A stretch of DNA of 64,000 bases from an uncultured Duncaniella sp. (GTDB lineage Bacteria; Bacteroidota; Bacteroidia; Bacteroidales; Muribaculaceae), in the NCBI GenBank assembly GCA_910576785.1, contig CAJTJG010000007.1, forward strand, positions 67,103-131,102, given 5' to 3'. Below the pieces are notes generated by a model. It searched no databases. It saw only the letters and a program-made list of their open reading frames with translations, and was not told the DNA's origin. A program made the position numbers and the translations under genes. This document shows positions 18,088 through 24,842 of the stretch, piece after piece (the stretch's first letter is position 1; every line of letters starts with the position of its first letter).

Positions 18088-19566
18088 TTATACGGTTCTG
18101 TGTACTTGATGACCTTCTACATAGATGGCACTGAACGGACGGGCCGGACAGAGATTCTCGCAGGCACCGCATCCGATGCAGCGCTCGTCGTTTACAACAG
18201 GTATTTTTGGGGAATCCGGATTATTTTTGTCAGATGGTACCATCTGTATTGCCCCGACAGGGCAGTGTCGGGCACAGTTGCCACATTCGACACCATCGGT
18301 CAACGGCACACAATTTTCCTTTACCCATACGGCATGTCCTATCTGGATGGCTGATTTGTCGGCAGCTGTGATTTTGACGATGGCTCCGGCAGGACAGACC
18401 TCCGAGCAGCGTGTGCATTCGGGACGGCAATACCCTCGCTCGTAAGATGACTCAGGCTGCATGAGTGTTTCCAGATTGGTGGATGGACGCAACACTCCGT
18501 TGGGACAAGCCGACACACAAAGCTGGCACGCGGTGCAATGACTGGCCATGTTGCGCAGGCTTTTCGCTCCGGGCGGTACAATGCGGGTAGCTCTTTCAGG
18601 GATTTTCTTGTCGGCAATCACGGCCAATCCTCCGTCGACAGTCTTTTCCTGCGCTTTTATGGCTGTGGTGGCGGCCACAATGGCTGTGGTTGTAAGGAAT
18701 TTGCGGCGAGAATTGTCGGGTTGCTCCTTGACTGATGTCCGGCTCCTTTTTCTAATGGTGTATGAAATCGCCCCCTGATGGCATTTGCCAATACAGTCCA
18801 TGCAGGCGACGCAGCGGGAATAGTCTATCTCATGTCCTTTACTATTGATACAGGCAGCCTTGCAGTTGCGGGCACACAGGCCGCAACCATTGCATTTCGA
18901 TGTGTCGATAATGGGTTTGAAAAGAGAGTATTTTGATACAAATCCCAGGACGGTTCCTACAGGACAGATGGTATTGCAATAGGTGCGTCCGTTTCTCCAT
19001 GCCAGTATACCAAGCACAACGAGCGTTATGACGGCGACTGCAAATGTAATACCGCTACGGATCCATACATCAACAGTGTAGAATGCGTAACTGTCATGTC
19101 TCTCAGCCCAGTCTGCCAACAGATTGTTCACATATATCCAGAGAGGGGAGAGCAGATTCTGAGCTATGCGGCCATAGGCGCTGTAAGGAGCGAGGAGAGC
19201 CACTATGCTACCGATACCGAACAGGAATGCCAGAATAACGACGCCAAGCATTGTGTAACGAAGAAGGTTCTTTGCCGGGGAATATCTGTAACGGTTTTTC
19301 TTGGCTTTCTTTCCAAACCATGCGAAGATGTCCTGCATCACTCCGAGCGGGCATATCACGGAGCAATATATGCGACCGAATACAAGAGTCAGTGCGACAA
19401 GTCCGATTGTCACACCGACGTTTAACGCAAGAAGCGCGAGTAGGAACTGGATCTTGGCCATCCAGCCCATCCACGCATGGATTGTTCCCGTGAAGTCGAG
19501 GAACAACAGGGTTATCGCTGTCAGGAAGATAACCGCAAGTATTGTTCTTGATTTCTGTAGAGCCAT
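18088..19566 (-). CDS. Fused NapH-like membrane and NapG-like 4Fe-4S protein
   Basis: A 492-residue protein joining two modules. The N-terminal half (about 1-215) has five hydrophobic helices and the paired CSVICPLG and CNTICPVG motifs of NapH/CcoG-type membrane ferredoxins. Two 4Fe-4S clusters follow (CNGCGLCARNCK, CVACMDCIGKCH). A twin-Arg-like stretch (NSRRKFLTTTAIVAATTAI) at about 290-310 marks the junction with a NapG/MauM-like region carrying four more Cys motifs (CTACQLCVSACP, CTRCSEVCP, CGNCARHCP, CIGCGACENLCP). It should form a transmembrane electron wire between quinol and the exported reductase. Its ATG overlaps the stop of the small flavodoxin remnant. Confidence 0.9.
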   Translation of the reverse strand: MALQKSRTILAVIFLTAITLLFLDFTGTIHAWMGWMAKIQFLLALLALNVGVTIGLVALTLVFGRIYCSVICPLGVMQDIFAWFGKKAKKNRYRYSPAKNLLRYTMLGVVILAFLFGIGSIVALLAPYSAYGRIAQNLLSPLWIYVNNLLADWAERHDSYAFYTVDVWIRSGITFAVAVITLVVLGILAWRNGRTYCNTICPVGTVLGFVSKYSLFKPIIDTSKCNGCGLCARNCKAACINSKGHEIDYSRCVACMDCIGKCHQGAISYTIRKRSRTSVKEQPDNSRRKFLTTTAIVAATTAIKAQEKTVDGGLAVIADKKIPERATRIVPPGAKSLRNMASHCTACQLCVSACPNGVLRPSTNLETLMQPESSYERGYCRPECTRCSEVCPAGAIVKITAADKSAIQIGHAVWVKENCVPLTDGVECGNCARHCPVGAIQMVPSDKNNPDSPKIPVVNDERCIGCGACENLCPARPFSAIYVEGHQVHRTV

Positions 19567-19682
19567 CAGTGCAGCTTTTCAATCCAGGAGTTTACTGTAT
19601 TTCGTGCTTGTTCACGTTTGTTCTGAGCTGTCTCGCCACGCACTGCGAGGGACAAGGCTACCATACTGATTATTTTTCTCAT
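19566..19682 (-). pseudogene. Small ORF, probable internally deleted flavodoxin remnant
   Basis: A 38-codon frame missing from ordinary gene calls. It begins RKIISMVALSLA and continues LAVRGETAQNKREQARNTV, then ends NSWIEKLH. The second half resembles the C-terminus of flavodoxin-like proteins, and the start resembles the N-terminus of a signal peptide or flavodoxin, as though the middle had been deleted in frame. Its ATG overlaps the previous stop (ATGA) and its TGA overlaps the next ATG (TGATG), so it may still serve translational coupling. The flavodoxin reading is from memory of the family and moderately uncertain. Confidence 0.45.
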
Positions 19683-19951
19683 TTGCTTGTGGTTTTGTAT
19701 CGTATCCATAAAGTGTCGTTCCCAACGTGCTCCACACTCTGAAGCGAAAGACGAACCGGCTGGCGGTCCATATCAGGGATGCCATCGAAAGGAGTTGTCT
19801 GGCCCTTGCGTCCGTCGATGCCGTCACTGCCGATACAGATATGTGATATTTTCTCATTTTTGAGCATCTTCTTCATGCCGTAGCCCATACGTCTGGCTAT
19901 CGCCATGCCTATCTGTCCGGCTCCGGTCAGTATCATCACCGCACTGTTCAT
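19679..19951 (-). pseudogene. Remnant starting with a short-chain dehydrogenase N-terminus
   Basis: A 90-residue frame. The first 25 residues (AVMILTGAGQIGMAIARRMG) are the Rossmann TGxGxxG start of a short-chain dehydrogenase, but the protein stops far short of the usual 250 residues. The remaining 60 residues (for example SHICIGSDGIDGRKGQTTPF) do not continue that fold and I do not recognise them. This looks like the junction left by a deletion fusing two genes. It is the first frame behind the promoter-like site at 19974-19981 and heads the redox operon. An intact small protein of unknown function cannot be excluded. Confidence 0.5.
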
Positions 19952-19973
19952 AAGTATCGATTTAAGTTTGTTG

Positions 19974-19981
19974 CAAAATTA
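19974..19981 (-). promoter_or_regulatory. Promoter-like -7 element ahead of the redox operon
   Basis: TAATTTTG on the minus strand matches TAnnTTTG. No TTG was seen at the expected -33 distance. It precedes the remnant at 19679-19951 by about 20 bp. Confidence 0.4.
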
Positions 19982-20066
19982 ATATTAAATCTGATAATTA
20001 CGCTTACCAAAATCACGGTTTATGGAATCAATATCGCACCGGAATGGCCCTTGATGCGGTGATAGG

Positions 20067-22127
20067 TCAGAATGGGCGGAGAATTGCCGAACTGATGGTT
20101 GACTCAGTGCTGATGCGTTCTTTTTCGGTTTTCTTTCCGTAGGGAAGTATGTATGTGACAGAGAGGCTGATGTTGCGTCCTTTCAGGTCGCTGAGAGATC
20201 GGGAATATGATTGATATACGATATACTCGGCATATGAGCGTGTGCAGAGGCGCCGGGCAAGAAAGTTTTCAGCGCGGCACTCCGCAGCCCAGTTCCCTTT
20301 CTGCCAGCTGACCGAAAGTCCGTATTGCGCAGGATACCTCACTTTCACCCCCTCGATACCGAGCACGCTGTAAGGGATGGCATAGGAGCCTTGGAACTGC
20401 CACTCGCCAAGCATATAGGATGCTCTGAACTCCGCACGCCAGTCATTGCTGTGGATGGGACGATATTCAGAGTGAAACCGGCTCATACTGTATGTAGCGT
20501 CTGCACGAAGTCTGAGTCTATTGTCAATGAGGTTGGCGGAGGTTCCGAAAATCAGTTTGTGGTAAAGGTAGTCGCCGTCATTGATGAGCTGGCGGTACAT
20601 GATGTTGTTTTCGGCAAAATAACGGTAGGAGGTGTTGCCGGAATATTTGAGGAAGTCGTAGGTGAATGACAATCCCAGCTGACCGATATGTCCATTGTAG
20701 CTCACGGTATTTTGAAATGCTTTCAGTTGCTCGAGGCATGGATTGCCTAATGTGGCTTCGAAAAATGATGTCCGGATCACGGCATTGTTCTTGTATGACG
20801 GATTATATATGCTGTGGGTGTAATTGCCTGCTATTGATATTGATTGTCTTGGATTGAGGTTGTAGGTCAAACCATAGAAAGCCATTGGGGAGAGTTGGTT
20901 GTCATTGTGGCCGAGAATGGTTGAATAAAGGTCGGTGATACCGGCGGATGCGTAATAGGATAATCCGAGAGGGAGGTTATGGTCTATGTGGCACATGGCC
21001 ATCGCGTGATTGTTTGTCAAGGTCTGCCTGCTGTTGAAACTGCCGGAGTATAGATCGCGGTAATGGTTGTAATATTCATCGACCGTCACTCCGAGACTGA
21101 GTCCGCTTGCAAAGGATTTGAAGTAGCCAAGGGTGGCGCATGCAAGCACATTGTTTTCTGTTGTATTGTTCAGTATCGCATCGGCATCGGTTTCCGAATA
21201 TCTGCTTCGGAAACCGGTGTGTCCGTGGCGGATGTTGGCATTAGCCATGAATGTGTGACCCCCGGGCATATATAGATTGTAGTGCATTTTCATCACCGGT
21301 GATACAGCATGCTCGTTGCTGACGCGGGTGGCGGTGGTGTGGAGATTATGAAGTCCGGTGTATGTGGCTTTGTCGGTTATGGAGTTTTTGGGGGTCGCAC
21401 TGCGGGTCATGGCAAGTGAGACATCAAAGGAATGGTTTCCGGTGGTATGGGCGAACTTGATATTGAGGTATTGGGCATTTGTATGCGTGTCGTTGTCAAT
21501 CGGTGTTATTGATTGGTTCAATATTCCGTCATTGAGCGAAAACGTGTTTTCCGCACTGTTGAGCAGCGAGACCGTGTCCCATTTCCCGTTTGCAGTGAGT
21601 GACAGGCTCACGGCATTTTTCCTGTAGTTGACCATGCCGGTATATACCCCGTACGGGCGAGCCAATCCCTCGTCGGCGGAAAGATATACGTTACCGCCAA
21701 AGTCGTATTGGATGGTTATGAAATTCATTACGGCACCGTTGCCGACATATTTGCCTCCCGGATTGCGCTGATAGTCAATCTGCACAATTTCGGCGGCGGG
21801 GAGTGTGGCAAGCTCATCGGAGTGTATCTCCACGCCGTTCACCAGAATCACCACATTCTGTCCGGTCAAGGTAGAGACAGTGCGGGCCGAAGCGCTTACA
21901 TTGAAGTCCGGAAGGTTCATGTTTTCCAACAGCGTATATCCGTTGGTGCTGTGCCGTTTTTCCAGTCTGGTAGGGCGGAGAATTACTTTTTTTGCCGTTT
22001 CAATCTGATTGTCGGCGGTCACCACCACTTCGTCGAGTTCGGAGGCAATGGAGTCGGTCTTGACATCCTGACGGGCATATACCATTGAGGGTATGAGCGC
22101 CGCGAGAGCGATAAGGTGCTTTTTCAT
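20067..22127 (-). CDS. TonB-dependent receptor-like outer-membrane beta-barrel protein
   Basis: A 686-residue outer-membrane protein. Signal peptide 1-18 is followed directly by a plug-like region (DEVVVTADNQIETAKK, VVILVNGVEIHSDELATL, AAEIVQIDYQRNPGGKY) without a carboxypeptidase-like domain. A long barrel follows (outer membrane beta-barrel family, PF14905 type). The end (ISSAILRPF) closes with an aromatic residue as barrels do. The gene lies downstream of the membrane-tethered winged-helix regulator on the same strand. Between them sit three CTGACA repeats (22230-22256), probably the operator. The ligand is unknown. Confidence 0.88.
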   Translation of the reverse strand: MKKHLIALAALIPSMVYARQDVKTDSIASELDEVVVTADNQIETAKKVILRPTRLEKRHSTNGYTLLENMNLPDFNVSASARTVSTLTGQNVVILVNGVEIHSDELATLPAAEIVQIDYQRNPGGKYVGNGAVMNFITIQYDFGGNVYLSADEGLARPYGVYTGMVNYRKNAVSLSLTANGKWDTVSLLNSAENTFSLNDGILNQSITPIDNDTHTNAQYLNIKFAHTTGNHSFDVSLAMTRSATPKNSITDKATYTGLHNLHTTATRVSNEHAVSPVMKMHYNLYMPGGHTFMANANIRHGHTGFRSRYSETDADAILNNTTENNVLACATLGYFKSFASGLSLGVTVDEYYNHYRDLYSGSFNSRQTLTNNHAMAMCHIDHNLPLGLSYYASAGITDLYSTILGHNDNQLSPMAFYGLTYNLNPRQSISIAGNYTHSIYNPSYKNNAVIRTSFFEATLGNPCLEQLKAFQNTVSYNGHIGQLGLSFTYDFLKYSGNTSYRYFAENNIMYRQLINDGDYLYHKLIFGTSANLIDNRLRLRADATYSMSRFHSEYRPIHSNDWRAEFRASYMLGEWQFQGSYAIPYSVLGIEGVKVRYPAQYGLSVSWQKGNWAAECRAENFLARRLCTRSYAEYIVYQSYSRSLSDLKGRNISLSVTYILPYGKKTEKERISTESTISSAILRPF

Positions 22128-22224
22128 GCTTGTGCGTTAAATTTACTTCCGCAACCTTCAGCTCGAGGCCGAAGGTCGTTTTTGACCGCAAAGCAAATAA
22201 AAAAGGTCCGATCTATTTCCGGAA

Positions 22225-22256
22225 TTTGTCTGACATTTGTCTGACAAATTCTGACA
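22225..22256. promoter_or_regulatory. Tandem 11-bp direct repeats, candidate PhoB/OmpR-type operator
   Basis: TTTGTCTGACA occurs twice back to back (22225-22235, 22236-22246), followed by AATTCTGACA (22247-22256). The CTGACA cores are spaced 11 and 10 bp. OmpR/PhoB winged-helix proteins bind direct repeats of 11 bp, and the adjacent regulator has exactly this DNA-binding domain. Confidence 0.6.
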
Positions 22257-22266
22257 ATGCTGTATG

Positions 22267-23094
22267 TCAGTCTCTTAGCCGTAGCTCATAAGAGTCTCCA
22301 CGATTGCATATTATCTCGATGCCGGCTTCGGCAAGGGGTGCTTTCGTGCGTCTTACAAGGGTGTAGAGCGACTCCTCGGCGTTGCTTTTGTTGCCCCATA
22401 GAGCTGAGCAGAGTGTTGCCTTATCCACCTTCCATTCCGGAGCGTCAAGTAGCATCCGGGCCAACTGCCGCTGCATGGGTGTGAGTTTTATTCCGTCAAG
22501 TAGCGGTGTATCGGATGTGTGCAAAGCTGACTCTGCCGCCAAAGGATGATGCCCTTTTCTCCGCCATACAAACATGCTTGCCATTGAGAGAATGGAGAGG
22601 GCGAAAAGGAGCCCCGGTAATGTCTGGTCAGATGCTGCGAACACTGAGGCCATGGTGCAGTCTGCAAAGCCTTGCACCCGTATTGCAACACCGTTGCCGG
22701 ACCGTTCGGACATGAGTATTATGGTGTCGGACGCAATCTTGTCGCCATGAATTGCCGGTGCTATGTTCTTTCTGTCAACCAATGCAATGGTGAAGTATGC
22801 TTCGTCTCTCAGGGCTGCATTTCTGAAATTCACATCTGAAGCCTGGTATATCAGCGGTTTGTTAGTTGTCTCGTGCATTTTCCGCAGTGCTGCGATGGTG
22901 TCCTGACGTGTCCACAATTCACTGTTTTCATTTGCCAGAGCAAGCATAGTGTCGTTCAGGTCGTCGGATATACTCTGCCTGGCTTCTGAATAGGCAAAGC
23001 AGCTTGCCACGAAGGATGCGATCATCAAGGCCATAGGGATGAACGTTCCATACAGGAGAGTCTTGCTGTTTGATCGTGGGGATGTCTTTTTCAT
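22267..23094 (-). CDS. Membrane-tethered winged-helix (OmpR/PhoB-type) regulator
   Basis: A 275-residue protein with one-component layout. Helix 1 is at about 14-34, a domain predicted to be periplasmic spans about 35-165, helix 2 is at about 166-186 (LPGLLFALSILSMASMFVW), and a cytoplasmic C-terminal winged-helix domain spans about 200-272 (LTPMQRQLARMLLDAPEWKV, the AEESLYTLVRRTK recognition region, GDSYELRL). There is no receiver domain. It likely senses an envelope signal and acts directly on the neighbouring receptor gene through the repeats at 22225-22256. The domain order is the reverse of ToxR-type activators, whose DNA-binding domain is N-terminal. Confidence 0.85.
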   Translation of the reverse strand: MKKTSPRSNSKTLLYGTFIPMALMIASFVASCFAYSEARQSISDDLNDTMLALANENSELWTRQDTIAALRKMHETTNKPLIYQASDVNFRNAALRDEAYFTIALVDRKNIAPAIHGDKIASDTIILMSERSGNGVAIRVQGFADCTMASVFAASDQTLPGLLFALSILSMASMFVWRRKGHHPLAAESALHTSDTPLLDGIKLTPMQRQLARMLLDAPEWKVDKATLCSALWGNKSNAEESLYTLVRRTKAPLAEAGIEIICNRGDSYELRLRD

Positions 23095-23225
23095 TGCAGT
23101 GGAGTGAAAATTCTATTGTTGATCGGTCCCGCTGCATGAGTCAATGTTATAGTGTAGGGTGGATGTCTGCGGAAACGTGAGTTGTGCACGGGATTGCACA
23201 AAAGTAGCAAATTAATTCGTTATGG

Positions 23226-23233
23226 CAAAGATA
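23226..23233 (-). promoter_or_regulatory. Promoter-like -7 element for the winged-helix regulator
   Basis: TATCTTTG on the minus strand, about 130 bp upstream of the regulator's ATG at 23094. No clear -33 partner was seen. Confidence 0.4.
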
Positions 23234-23273
23234 AAAAAACGTATCTTTTCACGACGGAATCCATCTAATGAGA

Positions 23274-23324
23274 TTGGACTCTGGTTTTAACATTTGTTTT
23301 TTTTAACACCCTCTAAATATAACA
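23274..23324 (+). repeat. Leader sequence shared with 9741-9790 (copy 2)
   Basis: TTGGACT, GGTTTT, ACATTTGTTTTTT and CCTCTAAAT in the same order as in copy 1, ending at the recombinase start codon. Confidence 0.6.
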
Positions 23325-24557
23325 ATGGCATCCATAAAAGTGAAATACCGACCATCCAAGATTGCCGACCAGGAGGGAGCAATCTACTACCAGATAATCC
23401 ATCAGCGAAAAGTCCGCCAGCTCACTACTGAATATCGTGTATTGCCGGATGAATGGGACGAAGGGCGCTCGATGGTGACAACAAAACAATCAAGTAAAAG
23501 AAAATCATTCATCCTCTCGATCCGTGAAAGAGTCCGTTGGGACGTGGAACGGCTGACCAGGATAGACAGGCAGCTTGATGCCGATGGATTGTCATATACG
23601 GCAGATGATGTGATCGACGAGTTCAGGAGTTATGCCAGCAAATATACATTGCTCAACTTTATGGAGAGCCTGATCATCAAGTTCAAGCAGAATGGCAAGA
23701 TAAGAACGTCGGAGACCTATCGGGCAGCCCTCAACAGTTTCAGAAAGTTTCTATGCGATACGAAGCGGCAGGATTGTCCGGGCAATGAGGAGGACATCAT
23801 GCTGGACCGTCTTACTTCCGAGATAATGGAGGCATATGAGTCATGGCACAGACAGCTTGGCAATTCGCCTAATACGATATCATTCTATATACGTATTCTC
23901 CGTGCGGTGTATCACCGTGCGGTAGAGGATGATGCCATTGAGAACCGTCATCCATTCCGCCATGTCTACACCGGTGTGGACAAGACGGTGAAAAGAGCTA
24001 TACCGCTGTCGCATGTGAAGATGATCAAGAACATAGACCTGTCACTCTCGTTGCCTCTGGACTACGCCCGCGATATGTTTCTGATGAGTTTCTATCTCCG
24101 GGGAATGAGCTTCATAGATATGGCATTTCTGAAGAAAACGGACTTGAAAAATGGCTATGTCATATACCGGCGCCGAAAAACGGGACAGTCGTTGACAATC
24201 GAATGGACTCGGGAAATGCAATTGATTCTCGACAAGTATCCTGAAAATCCTACACGATATCTTCTTCCAATCATCAGGACTGAAGGTCTCAACGAGCGCT
24301 GCGCCTACCGTAATATAGGCTATAATATCAATCGCAGTCTGAAAAAGATAGCCTCTATGGTGGGCATAAATATACCGCTTACGATGTATGTGGCGCGCCA
24401 TAGCTGGGCAAGCGCTGCCAAGGCCAAGGGGATTCCCCTGAGTGTGATCAGCGAGGGTATGGGCCACGATAGCGAAACCACAACCCAAATCTATCTTGCC
24501 TCACTCGATACCTCTGCAGTAGATAAGGCAAATAGTCTTATATTGAAGTCGCTCTAA
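23325..24557 (+). CDS. Tyrosine site-specific recombinase (integrase/invertase)
   Basis: A 410-residue recombinase of the Bacteroidetes type. An arm-binding domain (about 1-90, IKVKYRPSKIADQEGAIYYQI) is followed by a SAM-like core-binding domain (about 105-205) and a catalytic domain. The catalytic set is readable: Arg259 (YLRGMSFIDM), Arg358 (YVARHSW, where the usual first His of HxxR is Tyr), His381 (GMGHDSETT) and the nucleophile Tyr390 (QIYLASL). All are present, so it should be active. No excisionase, relaxase or cargo lies beside it. Instead, two candidate recombination sites (24599-24625 and 24774-24800) follow immediately, as for local DNA invertases that control surface proteins. Confidence 0.93.
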   Translation: MASIKVKYRPSKIADQEGAIYYQIIHQRKVRQLTTEYRVLPDEWDEGRSMVTTKQSSKRKSFILSIRERVRWDVERLTRIDRQLDADGLSYTADDVIDEFRSYASKYTLLNFMESLIIKFKQNGKIRTSETYRAALNSFRKFLCDTKRQDCPGNEEDIMLDRLTSEIMEAYESWHRQLGNSPNTISFYIRILRAVYHRAVEDDAIENRHPFRHVYTGVDKTVKRAIPLSHVKMIKNIDLSLSLPLDYARDMFLMSFYLRGMSFIDMAFLKKTDLKNGYVIYRRRKTGQSLTIEWTREMQLILDKYPENPTRYLLPIIRTEGLNERCAYRNIGYNINRSLKKIASMVGINIPLTMYVARHSWASAAKAKGIPLSVISEGMGHDSETTTQIYLASLDTSAVDKANSLILKSL

Positions 24558-24598
24558 AAAACTCACGCCTCATTATGCCCCCAAACGTTTTAACTGCT

Positions 24599-24625
24599 AT
24601 CTAAATCTCTTACCAAGAGTGTATT
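24599..24625 (+). repeat. Candidate recombination site 1 (core CTCTTACCAAGAG)
   Basis: A 27-bp unit beginning ATCTAAAT and ending TGTATT. Its 13-bp core at 24607-24619 has 5-bp inverted arms (CTCTT/AAGAG) around the spacer ACC. The same 27 bp recur at 24774-24800, differing only by the spacer, which there is GGT, the reverse complement. Confidence 0.75.
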
Positions 24626-24781
24626 AAATGGGCGCAAAATTAACAATAAATATTGATATATTGTATGTTTTTAACAAAAAAACTGTTTTTAGATGAAAAA
24701 AAATGGTTCAATTGTTTTGCTAAATCTATGTGAGAATGTTTTTAGTGGATTGAATATGAGCGAGATTGCTGCCATCTAAAT
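24620..24781. promoter_or_regulatory. Probable invertible promoter segment, OFF orientation
   Basis: The 162-bp AT-rich stretch between the two site cores. On the minus strand it contains TAATTTTG (24635-24642), the Bacteroidetes -7 form, reading toward the recombinase and away from the truncated susC. A 28-codon frame at 24693-24779 reads into site 2 and ends there; it looks incidental. Inversion at the cores would turn the promoter toward 24843. Confidence 0.6.
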
Positions 24782-24800
24782 CTCTTGGTAAGAGTGTATT
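24774..24800 (+). repeat. Candidate recombination site 2 (core CTCTTGGTAAGAG)
   Basis: A 27-bp direct repeat of 24599-24625 in which the core at 24782-24794 is the exact reverse complement of site 1's core. Because strand exchange needs spacer identity, the two sites are functionally inverted, so recombination should invert and not delete the DNA between them. Confidence 0.75.
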
Positions 24801-24829
24801 GACCGGATGTATTAAGAATATGCATTCCA

Positions 24830-24842
24830 ATGATTTAATCAT
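24830..24842. repeat. Perfect palindrome at the susC truncation point
   Basis: ATGATT-T-AATCAT abuts the point at which homology to SusC begins (24843). It may be a recombination or breakpoint sequence; chance is possible in AT-rich DNA. Confidence 0.4.

Noticed and set aside
24693..24779. 28-codon frame inside the invertible segment
   Set aside because: It reads into recombination site 2 and ends at a stop formed by the site; no family resemblance and no ribosome-binding region that stands out.
24599..24800. Direct repeats as attL/attR of an integrated mobile element
   Set aside because: The repeats are only 175 bp apart (start to start), enclose no cargo, and their cores are reverse complements, which predicts inversion instead of excision.
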